A stretch of 64,000 nt of DNA, from NCBI RefSeq assembly GCF_024195285.1, contig NZ_JALHBS010000007.1:62001-126000 (forward strand). The letters run 5' to 3'. Below the pieces are notes generated by a model. That model saw only the letters and a list, made by a program, of their open reading frames with translations. It searched no databases and was not told where the DNA came from. Both the position numbers and the translations under genes were made by a program. This document shows, piece by piece, positions 1 through 7,313 of this stretch; position 1 is the stretch's first letter, and each line of letters begins with the position of its first letter. The stretch comes from Aurantimonas marianensis. GTDB lineage: Bacteria; Pseudomonadota; Alphaproteobacteria; Rhizobiales; Rhizobiaceae.

Positions 1-237
1 GGGATGGCGCGCCGGCTTGACGTAGGATTTGAGGCAAACGACCGAGGGGAGCCGCATCGAATAGGTCGGACTTCGCACCGCCCGGTCGTATTCCGCCAAA
101 ATCGTCACCCGGTCGAGGAACACCGCCTTGACGGCGTCCTGCCAGGACCAGAGCGACAGAGGGTAATAGCTGAGCGGCCGAAAGTCGGCGTTCAGAACGA
201 GCGCTGGGGATAAGTCCTGATTCACGGCGATCGTCAC
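1..237 (-). CDS. HNH endonuclease family protein, N-terminal part (runs off the window)
   Basis: Reading the minus strand from a GTG at 237 gives 79 codons open to the window edge. A good ribosome site (GGAGA, 244-248 region) lies just upstream. The protein contains LVLNADFRPLSYYPLSLWSW, then a DAVKAVFLDRV segment and a MRLPSVVCLKSYVKPARHP segment. I recognise these as the N-terminal half of the widespread alphaproteobacterial HNH endonuclease family, whose zinc/HNH core lies further downstream and is therefore outside this window. Function in the cell is not established for this family. The catalytic domain itself cannot be seen here, so the family call rests on the N-terminal signature only. 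Confidence 0.8.
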   Translation of the reverse strand, partial: MTIAVNQDLSPALVLNADFRPLSYYPLSLWSWQDAVKAVFLDRVTILAEYDRAVRSPTYSMRLPSVVCLKSYVKPARHP

Positions 238-406
238 CGGTCGTTCTCCTTAACTCCCTGCGGCCGGACCTGAATTGGCGCGACTATCGTGCTCTATCGT
301 GTCGCCTTTGTGAAGCCTGGTCGCGAGCGAGTTTCGCGGACGGGTTCCCCCGTTTCCCGCAGTGCGGTCGACCTGCGGAGAAGATCTGTGGATAAATGTC
401 GCGGGG

Positions 407-1054
407 TCATTCGGACATGGGCGCCGGGGCCGCGTCGCGGCGCGTCACGGCCGCGTAATAGGACCAGAACAGGCGCGCAGCGACCGAACGGTGCGGCGAC
501 CAGCGCTCGGCGATCAAGGCGACGGCCGCCGCCGCCGGCCGCGCCTCGTGGTCGAAGGCGTGGCCCAGCGCCGCTTGCAAGGCGAGATCCCCGGCGGGAA
601 AGATGTCGGGATGACCGGCGCAGAACAAGAGATAGCATTCAGCGGTCCATATCCCGATGCCGCGCACCGCGACGAGTTCGGCGATCGCGTCGTCGGCGGA
701 CGCCGCCTCGACACGCGTGAAGTCGAGTTCGCCGTCTTGCACAGCTTGGGCAACCGCCAGCATCGTGCGTTGCTTGGGGCGCGACAGTCCGGCTCGGCGG
801 AAGGCCTCGTCGGGCGCAGCGAGGATCGCTGCGGCGTCGTCGGTCTCGACCTCCCGTGTGAACCGGGAGAAGATCGCGTCGGCGCTCGCCTTGGAGACCT
901 GCTGCGCGACGATAATGCCGGCAAGGCCTTGGAGCCCGCCAGCACTACGGCGCAGCGGTACCTCGCCCGCCGCGTCGATCACCCGATGCAGGCGGCCGTC
1001 CGCCAGTCGAAGGGCATCCAGCGCCGCCGCAATGTCGGCTTGTGTGCTGATCAT
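407..1054 (-). CDS. DNA-3-methyladenine glycosylase II (AlkA-like, HhH-GPD)
   Basis: This is a 215-aa base-excision repair glycosylase that should remove alkylated purines from DNA. The helix-hairpin-helix (VRGIGIWTA, about residues 130-138) is followed by the proline/glycine loop and the catalytic aspartate D156 in PAGDLAL, the hallmark order of the HhH-GPD superfamily. The N-terminal motif GLAGIIVAQQVS is typical of AlkA relatives. I chose ATG 1054 because GAGGA lies 11 nt upstream; an in-frame ATG at 1102 would add 16 residues with no conservation. It is short compared with E. coli AlkA and lacks that protein's N-terminal TBP-like domain. It is divergently oriented to gluQ, with 89 bp between the starts. 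Confidence 0.88.
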   Translation of the reverse strand: MISTQADIAAALDALRLADGRLHRVIDAAGEVPLRRSAGGLQGLAGIIVAQQVSKASADAIFSRFTREVETDDAAAILAAPDEAFRRAGLSRPKQRTMLAVAQAVQDGELDFTRVEAASADDAIAELVAVRGIGIWTAECYLLFCAGHPDIFPAGDLALQAALGHAFDHEARPAAAAVALIAERWSPHRSVAARLFWSYYAAVTRRDAAPAPMSE

Positions 1055-1143
1055 GGCGTCCGGTTCCTCAATTGCCGCGACTCTGTCACGTTCCCTGCGC
1101 ATTCCGATTCTAGGGCGGACGGGAAACGAGGGGAATCAATGCG

Positions 1144-2076
1144 ATGGATTTGACATCAGCCGTGTTCCGGTTCGCGCCCAGTCCGAATGGGGAACTGCAT
1201 CTCGGCCATGCCTATTCGGCGCTGCTCAACCACAAGATGGCGCGCGAGGCCGGCGCGACATTCCTCCTGCGCATCGAGGATATCGATCGGGCCCGCTGCA
1301 CCAAGGCCTACGAGCAGCAGCTCGAGGACGATCTGTTCTTTCTCGGGGTCGACTGGGACGCGGCGCCGCGCCGGCAGTCGGAGCATTTTCCCGACTACGC
1401 CGCAGCGCTAGAAGCCTTGGCCGACGAGGAACTGATCTATCCGGCTTTCATGTCGCGCGGCGACATCCGCGTCCATGCCGAGCGCCACATCGAGGAAACC
1501 GGCGAGCCCTGGCCGCATGATCCCGATGGGGCGCCGCTCTATCCCGGTCTCGACCGCAAGCTGTCGACGCGCGAGCGCGAGCGGAAGATGAGCGACGGCG
1601 AACGGTTCGCCTGGCGGCTCGACATGGAGGCGGCGGTCGAACGGGTGCCGGCGCTGACCTTTACCGAGACCGGGCGTTCGCACGAGGGTGTCAGCGGCGA
1701 GATCGCCGCGCGGCCGCTCGAGTGGGGCGACGTGGTGCTCGGCCGCATGGAGATGCCGACCAGCTATCATCTGGCCGTCGTCGTCGACGACGCGCTGCAG
1801 GGCATCACCGACGTCGTCCGGGGTCAGGATCTGTTCCACGCGACCAGCGTGCATCGGCTTTTGCAGGCGCTGCTCGGCCTGCCGGCGCCGCGCTACCACC
1901 ATCATGATCTGATTCTCGGCGCCGACGGCCGCAAGCTGTCGAAGAGCGCCCGCGACACCTCGCTGAAGGCGTTGCGCGAGGCAGGGCTCGGGGTGGAAGA
2001 CATCCGCCGCATGGTCGGCTTTCCCGGCCGGCCGCCGGCGGAATGCTTCAGCCGAGCACGATCAGCCACACGCTGA
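1144..2076 (+). CDS. gluQ: glutamyl-Q tRNA(Asp) synthetase
   Basis: GluQRS is a truncated glutamyl-tRNA synthetase catalytic core that attaches glutamate to the queuosine base of tRNA(Asp). The 310-aa protein has the class I signatures: HLGH at residues 19-22 (HIGH motif) and KLSKS at 264-268, with RIEDIDRAR near residue 43. There is no C-terminal anticodon-binding domain, which separates it from GltX. The region where many homologues carry zinc-binding cysteines (around LIYPAFMSRGD, residues 98-107) has none, so this is a zinc-less form. Its 3' end overlaps the convergent transporter gene by 29 bp, so the last residues may be drifted sequence. Confidence 0.93.
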   Translation: MDLTSAVFRFAPSPNGELHLGHAYSALLNHKMAREAGATFLLRIEDIDRARCTKAYEQQLEDDLFFLGVDWDAAPRRQSEHFPDYAAALEALADEELIYPAFMSRGDIRVHAERHIEETGEPWPHDPDGAPLYPGLDRKLSTRERERKMSDGERFAWRLDMEAAVERVPALTFTETGRSHEGVSGEIAARPLEWGDVVLGRMEMPTSYHLAVVVDDALQGITDVVRGQDLFHATSVHRLLQALLGLPAPRYHHHDLILGADGRKLSKSARDTSLKALREAGLGVEDIRRMVGFPGRPPAECFSRARSATR

Positions 2077-3007
2077 GGGAGATCACCGACAGCACCGTCG
2101 AAACGAGGATCGTCGTCGCCGCCAGCTTCTCGCCGGACTGGAAATAGGCGGCGAAGAGATAGGCGTTGACGCCGGCCGGTGCGGCGGCGGTCAGCACCGC
2201 CCCGTTCAGCCACAGCGGCGGCAAGGCGAGCCAGCCGCCGAGGACGAAGACGATCGCCGGCATGATCACCAGCGACAGCGCCGCGACGATCGCCGACGCC
2301 GCCATGTCGCCGCGCAACCCGTAGCGGGTCAGCGACATGCCGAGCGAAAACAGGGCCAGCGGGCCGGCCGTGCCGCCGAGCAGTTTGGTGACCTCGTCGA
2401 CATGGGGTTCGAGCGGCAGGCCGGTGGCGCGCCAGACGAGACCCGACAGGATGCCGAGGATGATCGCGTTGGTCGCAAGGTTCGTCAGGACCCGCTTCAG
2501 CGTCGCGGCCGTCGACACCCGTGGCGGCGCGGTGCCGGCGTCGCGCGCATCGAGGACGGCCGCGCGCTCGACGATCAGCGTCGCGACAATCATCATCACC
2601 GGCAGATGGATGGCGAGAATCAGGAGCAACGGCTCGAGTCCGGCATCGCCATAGGCGCGCTGCACGGTCGGAATGGCGACGAACACGGTGTTGGCGAAGC
2701 TCGCCGAGATGCCGGCGATGACGCCGGTGCGCCGGTCGGCGCCGGCAAGGCGCCGGACCACGACGCTGCCGATCGTCCAGACGATGGCGATGGCGCTGAA
2801 ATAGGTCAGCCACAGAAACAGCGGGTTGGCGTCGCCGAAGGCCGAATTGGCGAGGGTGCGGAACAACAGGACCGGCACCGCGACGACGAAGACGAAGCGG
2901 GCCAGCGCCTCGCCGGTCGCGGCCGGCAACAGCTTCGCCTTCGCCGCCAGAAAGCCGATGGCGATCAGGCTGAAGATCGGGACGATGACGTTGAGGATGT
3001 CTTGCAT
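2048..3007 (-). CDS. AEC family (auxin efflux carrier-like) transporter
   Basis: This is a roughly 319-aa inner-membrane carrier of the AEC/BART fold. It has about ten hydrophobic segments in two five-helix halves, from MQDILNVIVPIFSLIAIGF to SVISLSVWLIVLG. The helix-breaking SASFANTVFVAIPT and AAPAGVNAYLFA stretches correspond to the two crossover helices of the family. Substrates of bacterial members include malate/malonate or amino acids and cannot be predicted here. Start ATG 3007 begins directly at the first membrane helix; the open frame continues upstream to 3061 with an unlikely Arg-rich extension. No clear ribosome site is visible. Its end overlaps gluQ tail-to-tail. Confidence 0.88.
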   Translation of the reverse strand: MQDILNVIVPIFSLIAIGFLAAKAKLLPAATGEALARFVFVVAVPVLLFRTLANSAFGDANPLFLWLTYFSAIAIVWTIGSVVVRRLAGADRRTGVIAGISASFANTVFVAIPTVQRAYGDAGLEPLLLILAIHLPVMMIVATLIVERAAVLDARDAGTAPPRVSTAATLKRVLTNLATNAIILGILSGLVWRATGLPLEPHVDEVTKLLGGTAGPLALFSLGMSLTRYGLRGDMAASAIVAALSLVIMPAIVFVLGGWLALPPLWLNGAVLTAAAPAGVNAYLFAAYFQSGEKLAATTILVSTVLSVISLSVWLIVLG

Positions 3008-3150
3008 GAGACGGGGCCGGCATTCGCTTGAGCCCCGGCGATAGACCGCGCCGGGCGCCAAGGCAAACGCCGGTCGCGCGATTTCGTCAGACAGCCTGAC
3101 GGTTTCCCGCTTTCGGCCGGCGCGCCGCCCTGCTATCGAATGGCGCGCTG

Positions 3151-4095
3151 GTGCTCGGCCATCGATCGATCCACCAGCTGATCGCCCATCCCGAAAGGCC
3201 GTCCCCAGTGCAAAGGTTGCTGCCCTTCTTTCCGGCGATCTTCGTGCTGCTCTGGTCGACCGGCTTCATCGGCGCGCGCTACGCGATGCCCCATGCCGAA
3301 CCGTTCACCTTCCTGTCGCTGCGCTACGCGCTGGCGCTCGCGATCCTCGGCGCGGTGGTCATCACGATGCGGGCGCCCTGGCCGGGCCGGCGGCCGGCGG
3401 CGCACGCGATGATCGCCGGCAGCCTGATCCACGGCGTCTATCTCGGCGGCGTCTTCTTCGCCGTGCGGCACGGCCTCAACGCCGGCATCGCGGCACTGAT
3501 CGTCGGGCTGCAGCCGGTGCTGACCACCATCCTCGCCGCCAGCTTCCTCGGCGAGCGGGTGCAACCACGCCACCTTCTCGGCCTCGCCCTCGGCCTCGTC
3601 GGCGTCGCGCTGGTCATCCTGCCGAAGCTCGACGGCTCCGGCGAATACGGCCTCGTCACGCTCGGCCCGGTGGTCCTGTCGGCCTTCGCGATCTCGGCCG
3701 GCTCGGTCTGGCAAAAGCGCTTCGTCGGCGGCGTCGATCTTCGCACCGGCACGGCGCTGCAATATCTCGGTGCCCTCGTGCCGACGCTGATTCTCGCGCT
3801 GGCCACCGAGACGATGGTGCTCGACTGGACCGGCGAACTGGTCTTCGCGCTCACCTGGCTGGTCTTCGTCCTGTCGATCGGCGCCGTCTTCCTGATGCTG
3901 TATCTCATCCGCGAGGGCGCGGTGTCGTCCGTCGCCTCGCTGATGTATCTGGTGCCGGGCGTCACCGCGGTCACGGCGTGGCTGTTGTTCGGCGAGACGC
4001 TGTCGCCGATCCAGCTCGTCGGCCTCGTCATTGCCGGGGTCGGCGTTGCCGCCGCGACCCGCCGGCGCAAGCCCAAGGCCGTCCCGAGCCTTTGA
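3151..4095 (+). CDS. DMT superfamily transporter (EamA domain)
   Basis: The 314-aa protein has ten predicted membrane helices arranged as two EamA repeats. The first begins LLPFFPAIFVLLWSTGFIG and the second near GLVTLGPVVLSAFAISAGS; the repeat-end motif VLTTILAASFLGERV is typical. Members export metabolites or amino acids; the substrate cannot be told from sequence. The start is uncertain. GTG 3151 gives the longest frame, but GTG 3208 would start the protein right at the first helix, as in most homologues. It is divergent from the AEC transporter, with no shared operon partner. Confidence 0.87.
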   Translation: MLGHRSIHQLIAHPERPSPVQRLLPFFPAIFVLLWSTGFIGARYAMPHAEPFTFLSLRYALALAILGAVVITMRAPWPGRRPAAHAMIAGSLIHGVYLGGVFFAVRHGLNAGIAALIVGLQPVLTTILAASFLGERVQPRHLLGLALGLVGVALVILPKLDGSGEYGLVTLGPVVLSAFAISAGSVWQKRFVGGVDLRTGTALQYLGALVPTLILALATETMVLDWTGELVFALTWLVFVLSIGAVFLMLYLIREGAVSSVASLMYLVPGVTAVTAWLLFGETLSPIQLVGLVIAGVGVAAATRRRKPKAVPSL

Positions 4096-4200
4096 AGCGG
4101 TCGCGCGACCACGATCCCGTTTGCGTGACCCGAGACTCGCGCGCCCGCGCGCATTGCCTATATTGCGGCTTCCCGAACAGAACTCCCGCAAAGGCCGGCA

Positions 4201-4388
4201 TGTCCGATACGCTCACCTATTTCGCCCTGTTCTTCATGGTCGCCACCGCCGGCGTGCTCGGCGCCGGGCTCCTCAATCTGATGCGGGGCGGCTCCAGCAG
4301 CACCTCGCAGAATTTGATGCGCGCCCGCATCATCCTGCAGGGCATCGCCGTCCTGATCCTCGTCGGCGTGCTGCTGCTGGCGCGGTAG
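4201..4388 (+). CDS. twin transmembrane (HIG1-like) small protein
   Basis: This 62-aa protein consists of two hydrophobic helices (FALFFMVATAGVLGAGLLNL and ILQGIAVLILVGVLLLAR) joined by a loop GGSSSTSQNLMRARI. The QNLMRARIILQ segment resembles the HIG1/hypoxia-induced family core, members of which associate with respiratory supercomplexes. Start ATG 4201 is preceded by AAAGG. From memory, in many Hyphomicrobiales this gene directly precedes the cob(I)yrinic acid adenosyltransferase gene. Here that gene lies 7.6 kb downstream at 12050, and the accessory genes sit between the two. Confidence 0.75.
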
Positions 4389-4440
4389 GGGGCTTTCTCC
4401 CTCGCCCCCACCAGTGGGAAGAGGGCGCGCAAGTGACCCG

Positions 4441-4589
4441 CTTCGTCATCCTCGGCCGCAGGCCGGGGATCCATGCCAAGTCGTTGCCGCCGCCAGGTCG
4501 GTCCCGGGAACGCGCGTCTCTTCCGTCACCGGAGCGGTCGCCACGCACGCGGAGGCATGGATCCCCGCGCAAGCGCGAGGATGACGAAG
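4441..4589. repeat. inverted repeat pair, dispersed palindromic element
   Basis: Arm 4441-4477 and arm 4554-4589 are inverted copies. Both read CTTCGTCATCCTCG, then a small internal palindrome, then GGGGATCCATGCC when oriented alike. The internal parts differ (GGCCGCAGGCC versus GCGCTTGCGC, each self-complementary), so each arm is itself a hairpin. This is the layout of the intergenic palindromic repeats common in alphaproteobacterial genomes; membership of a named family was not tested. Confidence 0.6.
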
Positions 4590-4766
4590 GTGCAGAGGAT
4601 TGCCCTTTTCCGTCCACGAGGCAGAAGGCGCGCGTCACCGCCCGCACCGCTTCTGCGGCCGGTCGCTCAATCTCCAACGCTGGCGTCTCCTCCTTCCTTC
4701 TTCCATTCTCCGTCCTCGGGGTCCCCGCCAGCGACGAGCTTAGCGAGGAGCTTAAGGGCGGGGTGA

Positions 4767-4869
4767 TTCTCTGTCCCACCCTTAAGCTTCGCCTTGCGGC
4801 TCGCTGGTGGGCCCCGGTTCTCTGTCCCGTCCTTAAGTGTCGCGGCTTCGCCGCTCACTGACGGGCCCC
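4767..4869. repeat. two degenerate ~50-bp direct repeats
   Basis: Copy one (4767-4815) and copy two (4818-4869) share TTCTCTGTCCC, then CCTTAAG, a GC-rich stem and a closing GGGCCCC. An 8-bp inverted repeat CTTAAGGG/CCCTTAAG (4751-4758 and 4779-4786) overlaps the first copy. No coding potential is apparent. Confidence 0.5.
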
Positions 4870-5385
4870 TGTGCCGTCTCGTCCCTGACGAGACGAGCGG
4901 CGGGACGCCGGAGGCGAACCCTCCGACTGTTTTATGTCATGCGGTCCGCCTCCGGCATCCCGCGCGGCGTTTGACCAACCCTTCGACACGGGCGCCCTTG
5001 CGTAGAGTGGGCTCCCATGCGCTGCCGGCTCTTCGGCCCTTGCGGGGCCTCAAGCGGACCGATCCGCAGACCCCTCGTTAGTGGGGGACGGTCCGGCGGA
5101 GCAAAGGGTCGTCCGGGCCGGGCACTTCTCCGGAAGAAGCCCCGTCGCGGACACCGCACCGCCAGGGATTTCTCCCCTTGGCCCAACGAACGATCCCGGT
5201 CATCATTCGCGCCCGTTCCGTGGGCCGGCGGTGAGCGGAGTATGTGGGAGGCGGAAAGGGCGGGGATAAAATTTATAGGAACCGCCTTTGGCGACGGGCT
5301 TCCCTAGTTTTCTTTCTTCCGAGAGAAGCGGCGGCTTATTGTTACGTGACGGTCAATTGACCTATTGCGCAACCAAGACCGGAGC

Positions 5386-5625
5386 ATGGTGGATGACCGA
5401 ACTACCCGGCAGCCTAAGCCGCAAAAGCCGCGCGGTGCGAGGATCGCCGCCGCCGCGATACAAGTGCTCACGCCTTTGCCCTGGTACGCAATTCGCTTCT
5501 GTCGCTGGTCAGCCGGTGATGGTGCGGGCACTGGGAGCGAGCGGCGTAAGGGTCGCACCAGTTTGTTCACCATAGGTGTTATTGCGCTGGTAGGAGTTTC
5601 CCTTATATGGTCCAATTGGACTTAA
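5386..5625 (+). CDS. small C-terminally anchored membrane protein (doubtful)
   Basis: From ATG 5386 the frame encodes 79 aa: a basic, Pro/Arg/Gln-rich N-terminal part (about residues 5-20), a central WYAIRFCRW patch and a C-terminal hydrophobic helix FTIGVIALVGVSLIWSNW. An upstream in-frame TTG at 5365 exists. No good ribosome site precedes either start. It lies 23 bp upstream of the HicB-like gene on the same strand and could be the first gene of that group. I do not recognise a family, and it may be spurious. Confidence 0.3.
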   Translation: MVDDRTTRQPKPQKPRGARIAAAAIQVLTPLPWYAIRFCRWSAGDGAGTGSERRKGRTSLFTIGVIALVGVSLIWSNWT

Positions 5626-5648
5626 CCCGTCCGGCAGGAGACGCGATA

Positions 5649-5921
5649 ATGAGTGATAAAATCCGTGTGATCTTCTACGAGGAAAGCGGCGCATGGATAG
5701 CTCAGGGGCTCGAACACGACATTTGCGTTCAAGCACCGACCTTAAACGATCTCTATGGTCGTTTAGAAGTTGCAGTACGGCTTGAGGAAACCGAACCGGG
5801 CGGCATTGACCGCATCGGCGAGGCGCCATCCCATTTTTTCGACCTTTGGGAGAAACGTTCAGGCGACTTCCGCCCCAGAAATGACGGCGCCGAGCGCTAT
5901 AGCGTAGGCCTCGCCGCCTAA
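5649..5921 (+). CDS. HicB-like small protein, first of a coupled pair
   Basis: This 90-aa protein starts at ATG 5649 behind AGGAG (8-nt spacing). The N-terminal 45 residues (IRVIFYEESGAWIAQGLEHD, then ICVQAPTLNDLYGRLEVAV) show the strand-strand-helix pattern of the HicB/DUF1902-type partial RNase-H-like fold. There the WIAQGLEHDI strand corresponds to the 'gg(w/y).a..pel.gc' strand of HicB. The C-terminal half (HFFDLWEKRSGDFRP) has no DNA-binding domain that I can see, unlike full HicB antitoxins. Its stop overlaps the next start by one base (TAATG), so the two are translationally coupled. An antitoxin-like or partner role is inference only. Confidence 0.6.
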   Translation: MSDKIRVIFYEESGAWIAQGLEHDICVQAPTLNDLYGRLEVAVRLEETEPGGIDRIGEAPSHFFDLWEKRSGDFRPRNDGAERYSVGLAA

Positions 5922-6187
5922 TGGCAGTGCCGTTTGGTGGACAACCTCGGTTCGGTCAGTATTTGGTGTGGGCCCGTGACGAGCACGGGTTCCACGCTAA
6001 TTCTGGAACAGCCGCAGACGGGACCGGAAAAGCGCATCCCGTGACTCGAATCCAGAAGGATGGAGGTCCATCGGTAGTTATTGTTGGTATTGATCAGGCC
6101 GAATATCTCGTGCCGTCAATGGTTGGGCATCTTGATAGAAGGCTCGCCGTAAAGTCCCCTTGGTTCTCCGTTGAGCCATTCGACTGA
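5921..6187 (+). CDS. unrecognised 88-aa protein coupled to the HicB-like gene
   Basis: ATG 5921 overlaps the preceding stop by one base. The protein has an N-terminal FGQYLVWARDEHGFHANSGT segment and then VTRIQKDGGPSVVIVGIDQ. The C-terminal DRRLAVKSPWFSV looks like a conserved tail. The small size, coupling and HicB-like partner suggest a toxin-antitoxin-like pair. However, the HicA fold (double-stranded-RNA-binding-like, with a GSHH-type histidine) is not evident, so I do not assign it. It converges on the JAB gene, with 131 bp between their ends that hold nothing recognisable. Confidence 0.55.
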   Translation: MAVPFGGQPRFGQYLVWARDEHGFHANSGTAADGTGKAHPVTRIQKDGGPSVVIVGIDQAEYLVPSMVGHLDRRLAVKSPWFSVEPFD

Positions 6188-6318
6188 TGAAACCCGCCCA
6201 TCACGGAGTGCGCCAGCAAGAGCGGCGCCAACCGAAACTGACGTAAACTGGTTGGAGCGTCGCCTCCAGCGCTACCAATTTTCTCCATTTCAACAATCGC
6301 TGACGCGAAAAGCCGAAG

Positions 6319-6813
6319 CTAATAGAGCCTAATTTTCGCTGCGTTCTCTTCCAGCCAAGGTAATACTCCCCAAAGCCGTTGGATAATGCAGACCTTTGGG
6401 CACATCTCCCAAGAGCCAGCCTCTCCGATCAGAAGCATCATTATTGGACAGCTCTGTCTCGCCTCTCGAGTTGAAATGATCCTCCGGACACAGGCCCGGT
6501 CGGTATAGCTAAGCTGGGCGCTTATAGCCCTCGGATGGGTGTGCCAGTCGCCTAAATAGACATCTAGTCGGCCCGATGCTGCATAGTGTTCGTCAATGCG
6601 TTCCTGTTGCCATGCCTGATCCGGTTCGAAGCGATACTTCTCCCGAGTAGCCCGCGGACCGGCATCGATATGAGCAGTAACGACGATCTCGCGCTCGTTA
6701 GCCCGGTACCCCATCAGGGAGCCCCCTGTCTCGAGGTCAAACCACCGGTCAGCTTCCGCCAGGATGGCGGCCGCGATACCTTGGGGTAGCCAGACTATCT
6801 GTGGGAGGCGCAT
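6319..6813 (-). CDS. JAB/JAMM isopeptidase of a ubiquitin-like conjugation cassette (Mov34/MPN/PAD-1 family)
   Basis: The 164-aa protein is a stand-alone JAB metalloprotease. All zinc and catalytic residues are present: E28 in LETGGSLMG, H91 and H93 in the WHTHP motif, S102 and D105 in LSYTD. Enzymes of this size next to E2-E1 fusions (Cap3 of type II CBASS, BilD) cleave the bond between a modifier C-terminus and its target. The start overlaps the 3' end of the E1 reading frame by 19 bp, indicating translational coupling as last gene of the minus-strand cassette. Base composition is visibly less GC-rich than in the flanking core genes, consistent with horizontal acquisition. Confidence 0.85.
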   Translation of the reverse strand: MRLPQIVWLPQGIAAAILAEADRWFDLETGGSLMGYRANEREIVVTAHIDAGPRATREKYRFEPDQAWQQERIDEHYAASGRLDVYLGDWHTHPRAISAQLSYTDRACVRRIISTREARQSCPIMMLLIGEAGSWEMCPKVCIIQRLWGVLPWLEENAAKIRLY

Positions 6814-7313
6814 TTGGGCGAAGCGGGAAGATCGTATAGAGCCCAGACAGGCGGTATTCTGTGCGCGCCATCATGCAGCGATAAGGTGTGGATCTGAGTT
6901 TGATCTGGTGCTGCTTCCCCTAGCACCTCAACGGCTACCCTGACGGCTTGCAAAACCAACTCTTGGAGATCGAAAGATGCACCAGCGAAGGTGTTTTCCG
7001 CGCATCCCGGTGGCTGAGTCAACTCGGCATAATCCTCGGCGCCTGGAGGCATAGGGAAGTCCCCATCATCGTAAGCATACTCACGACAAATTGGACAACC
7101 TGAGGTAGGGCGGTAAACACTCACGGTGCCTCCCTTCACGCTGACCGTCGCGGCGACCGAGATCATCGTTTTGCCGTGTTGGCGACACAGGTCTGAAAGA
7201 TGACGGGTGACCCCAGTCGATGCACTCGCGTCGATGATGAGCTCGGTGCCGACGACAAGTCGGTCGAGCGCCTCAGCCTCTCCGTCTTCCGCTGCCGACG
7301 CCAATGAAGACAT
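6795..7313 (-). CDS. E1 (ThiF-like) C-terminal half, separated from the E2-E1 gene by a frameshift
   Basis: This 172-codon frame carries the second half of the adenylation domain: ELIIDASASTGVTRHLSDLC (about residues 24-43), containing the aspartate of the ThiF/E1 family, a GCPIC cysteine pair (C73, C76), and GCAENTFAGASFD with C104. It lacks the glycine-rich nucleotide loop, which is encoded in the upstream frame (7273-8505). The two frames overlap at 7273-7313 and together make one E2-E1 protein of roughly 565 aa. No ribosome site precedes its first ATG, so independent expression is unlikely. Either a real +1 frameshift mutation, a sequencing error or recoding separates the halves. Confidence 0.75.
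   Translation of the reverse strand: MSSLASAAEDGEAEALDRLVVGTELIIDASASTGVTRHLSDLCRQHGKTMISVAATVSVKGGTVSVYRPTSGCPICREYAYDDGDFPMPPGAEDYAELTQPPGCAENTFAGASFDLQELVLQAVRVAVEVLGEAAPDQTQIHTLSLHDGAHRIPPVWALYDLPASPKCASHR

Larger units (their letters stand above)
4389..5385. other. gene-free, repeat-rich stretch
   Basis: About 1 kb without a convincing gene. Open frames here (for example 4473-4766 and 4794-5081) are low-complexity, Arg/Ser/Pro-rich and overlap in several frames, as expected of non-coding high-GC DNA. Contents seen are an inverted repeat with identical ends (4441-4589), two degenerate ~50-bp direct copies (4767-4869), and several local palindromes around 5080-5140. It forms the left edge of the accessory region. 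Confidence 0.6.

Noticed and set aside
5921-6187. HicA toxin assignment for the second gene of the pair
   Set aside because: No GSHH-type catalytic histidine or HicA strand pattern; only its coupling to a HicB-like gene suggested it.
7273-7300. Programmed +1 frameshift at the zero-frame stop (purine-rich GGAGAGG before GGC TGA, reminiscent of the RF2 site)
   Set aside because: The zero-frame residues before the stop are an Arg/Gly-rich run and the +1 frame is already protein-like further upstream, so the break lies before this site; there is no slippery codon like that of RF2.
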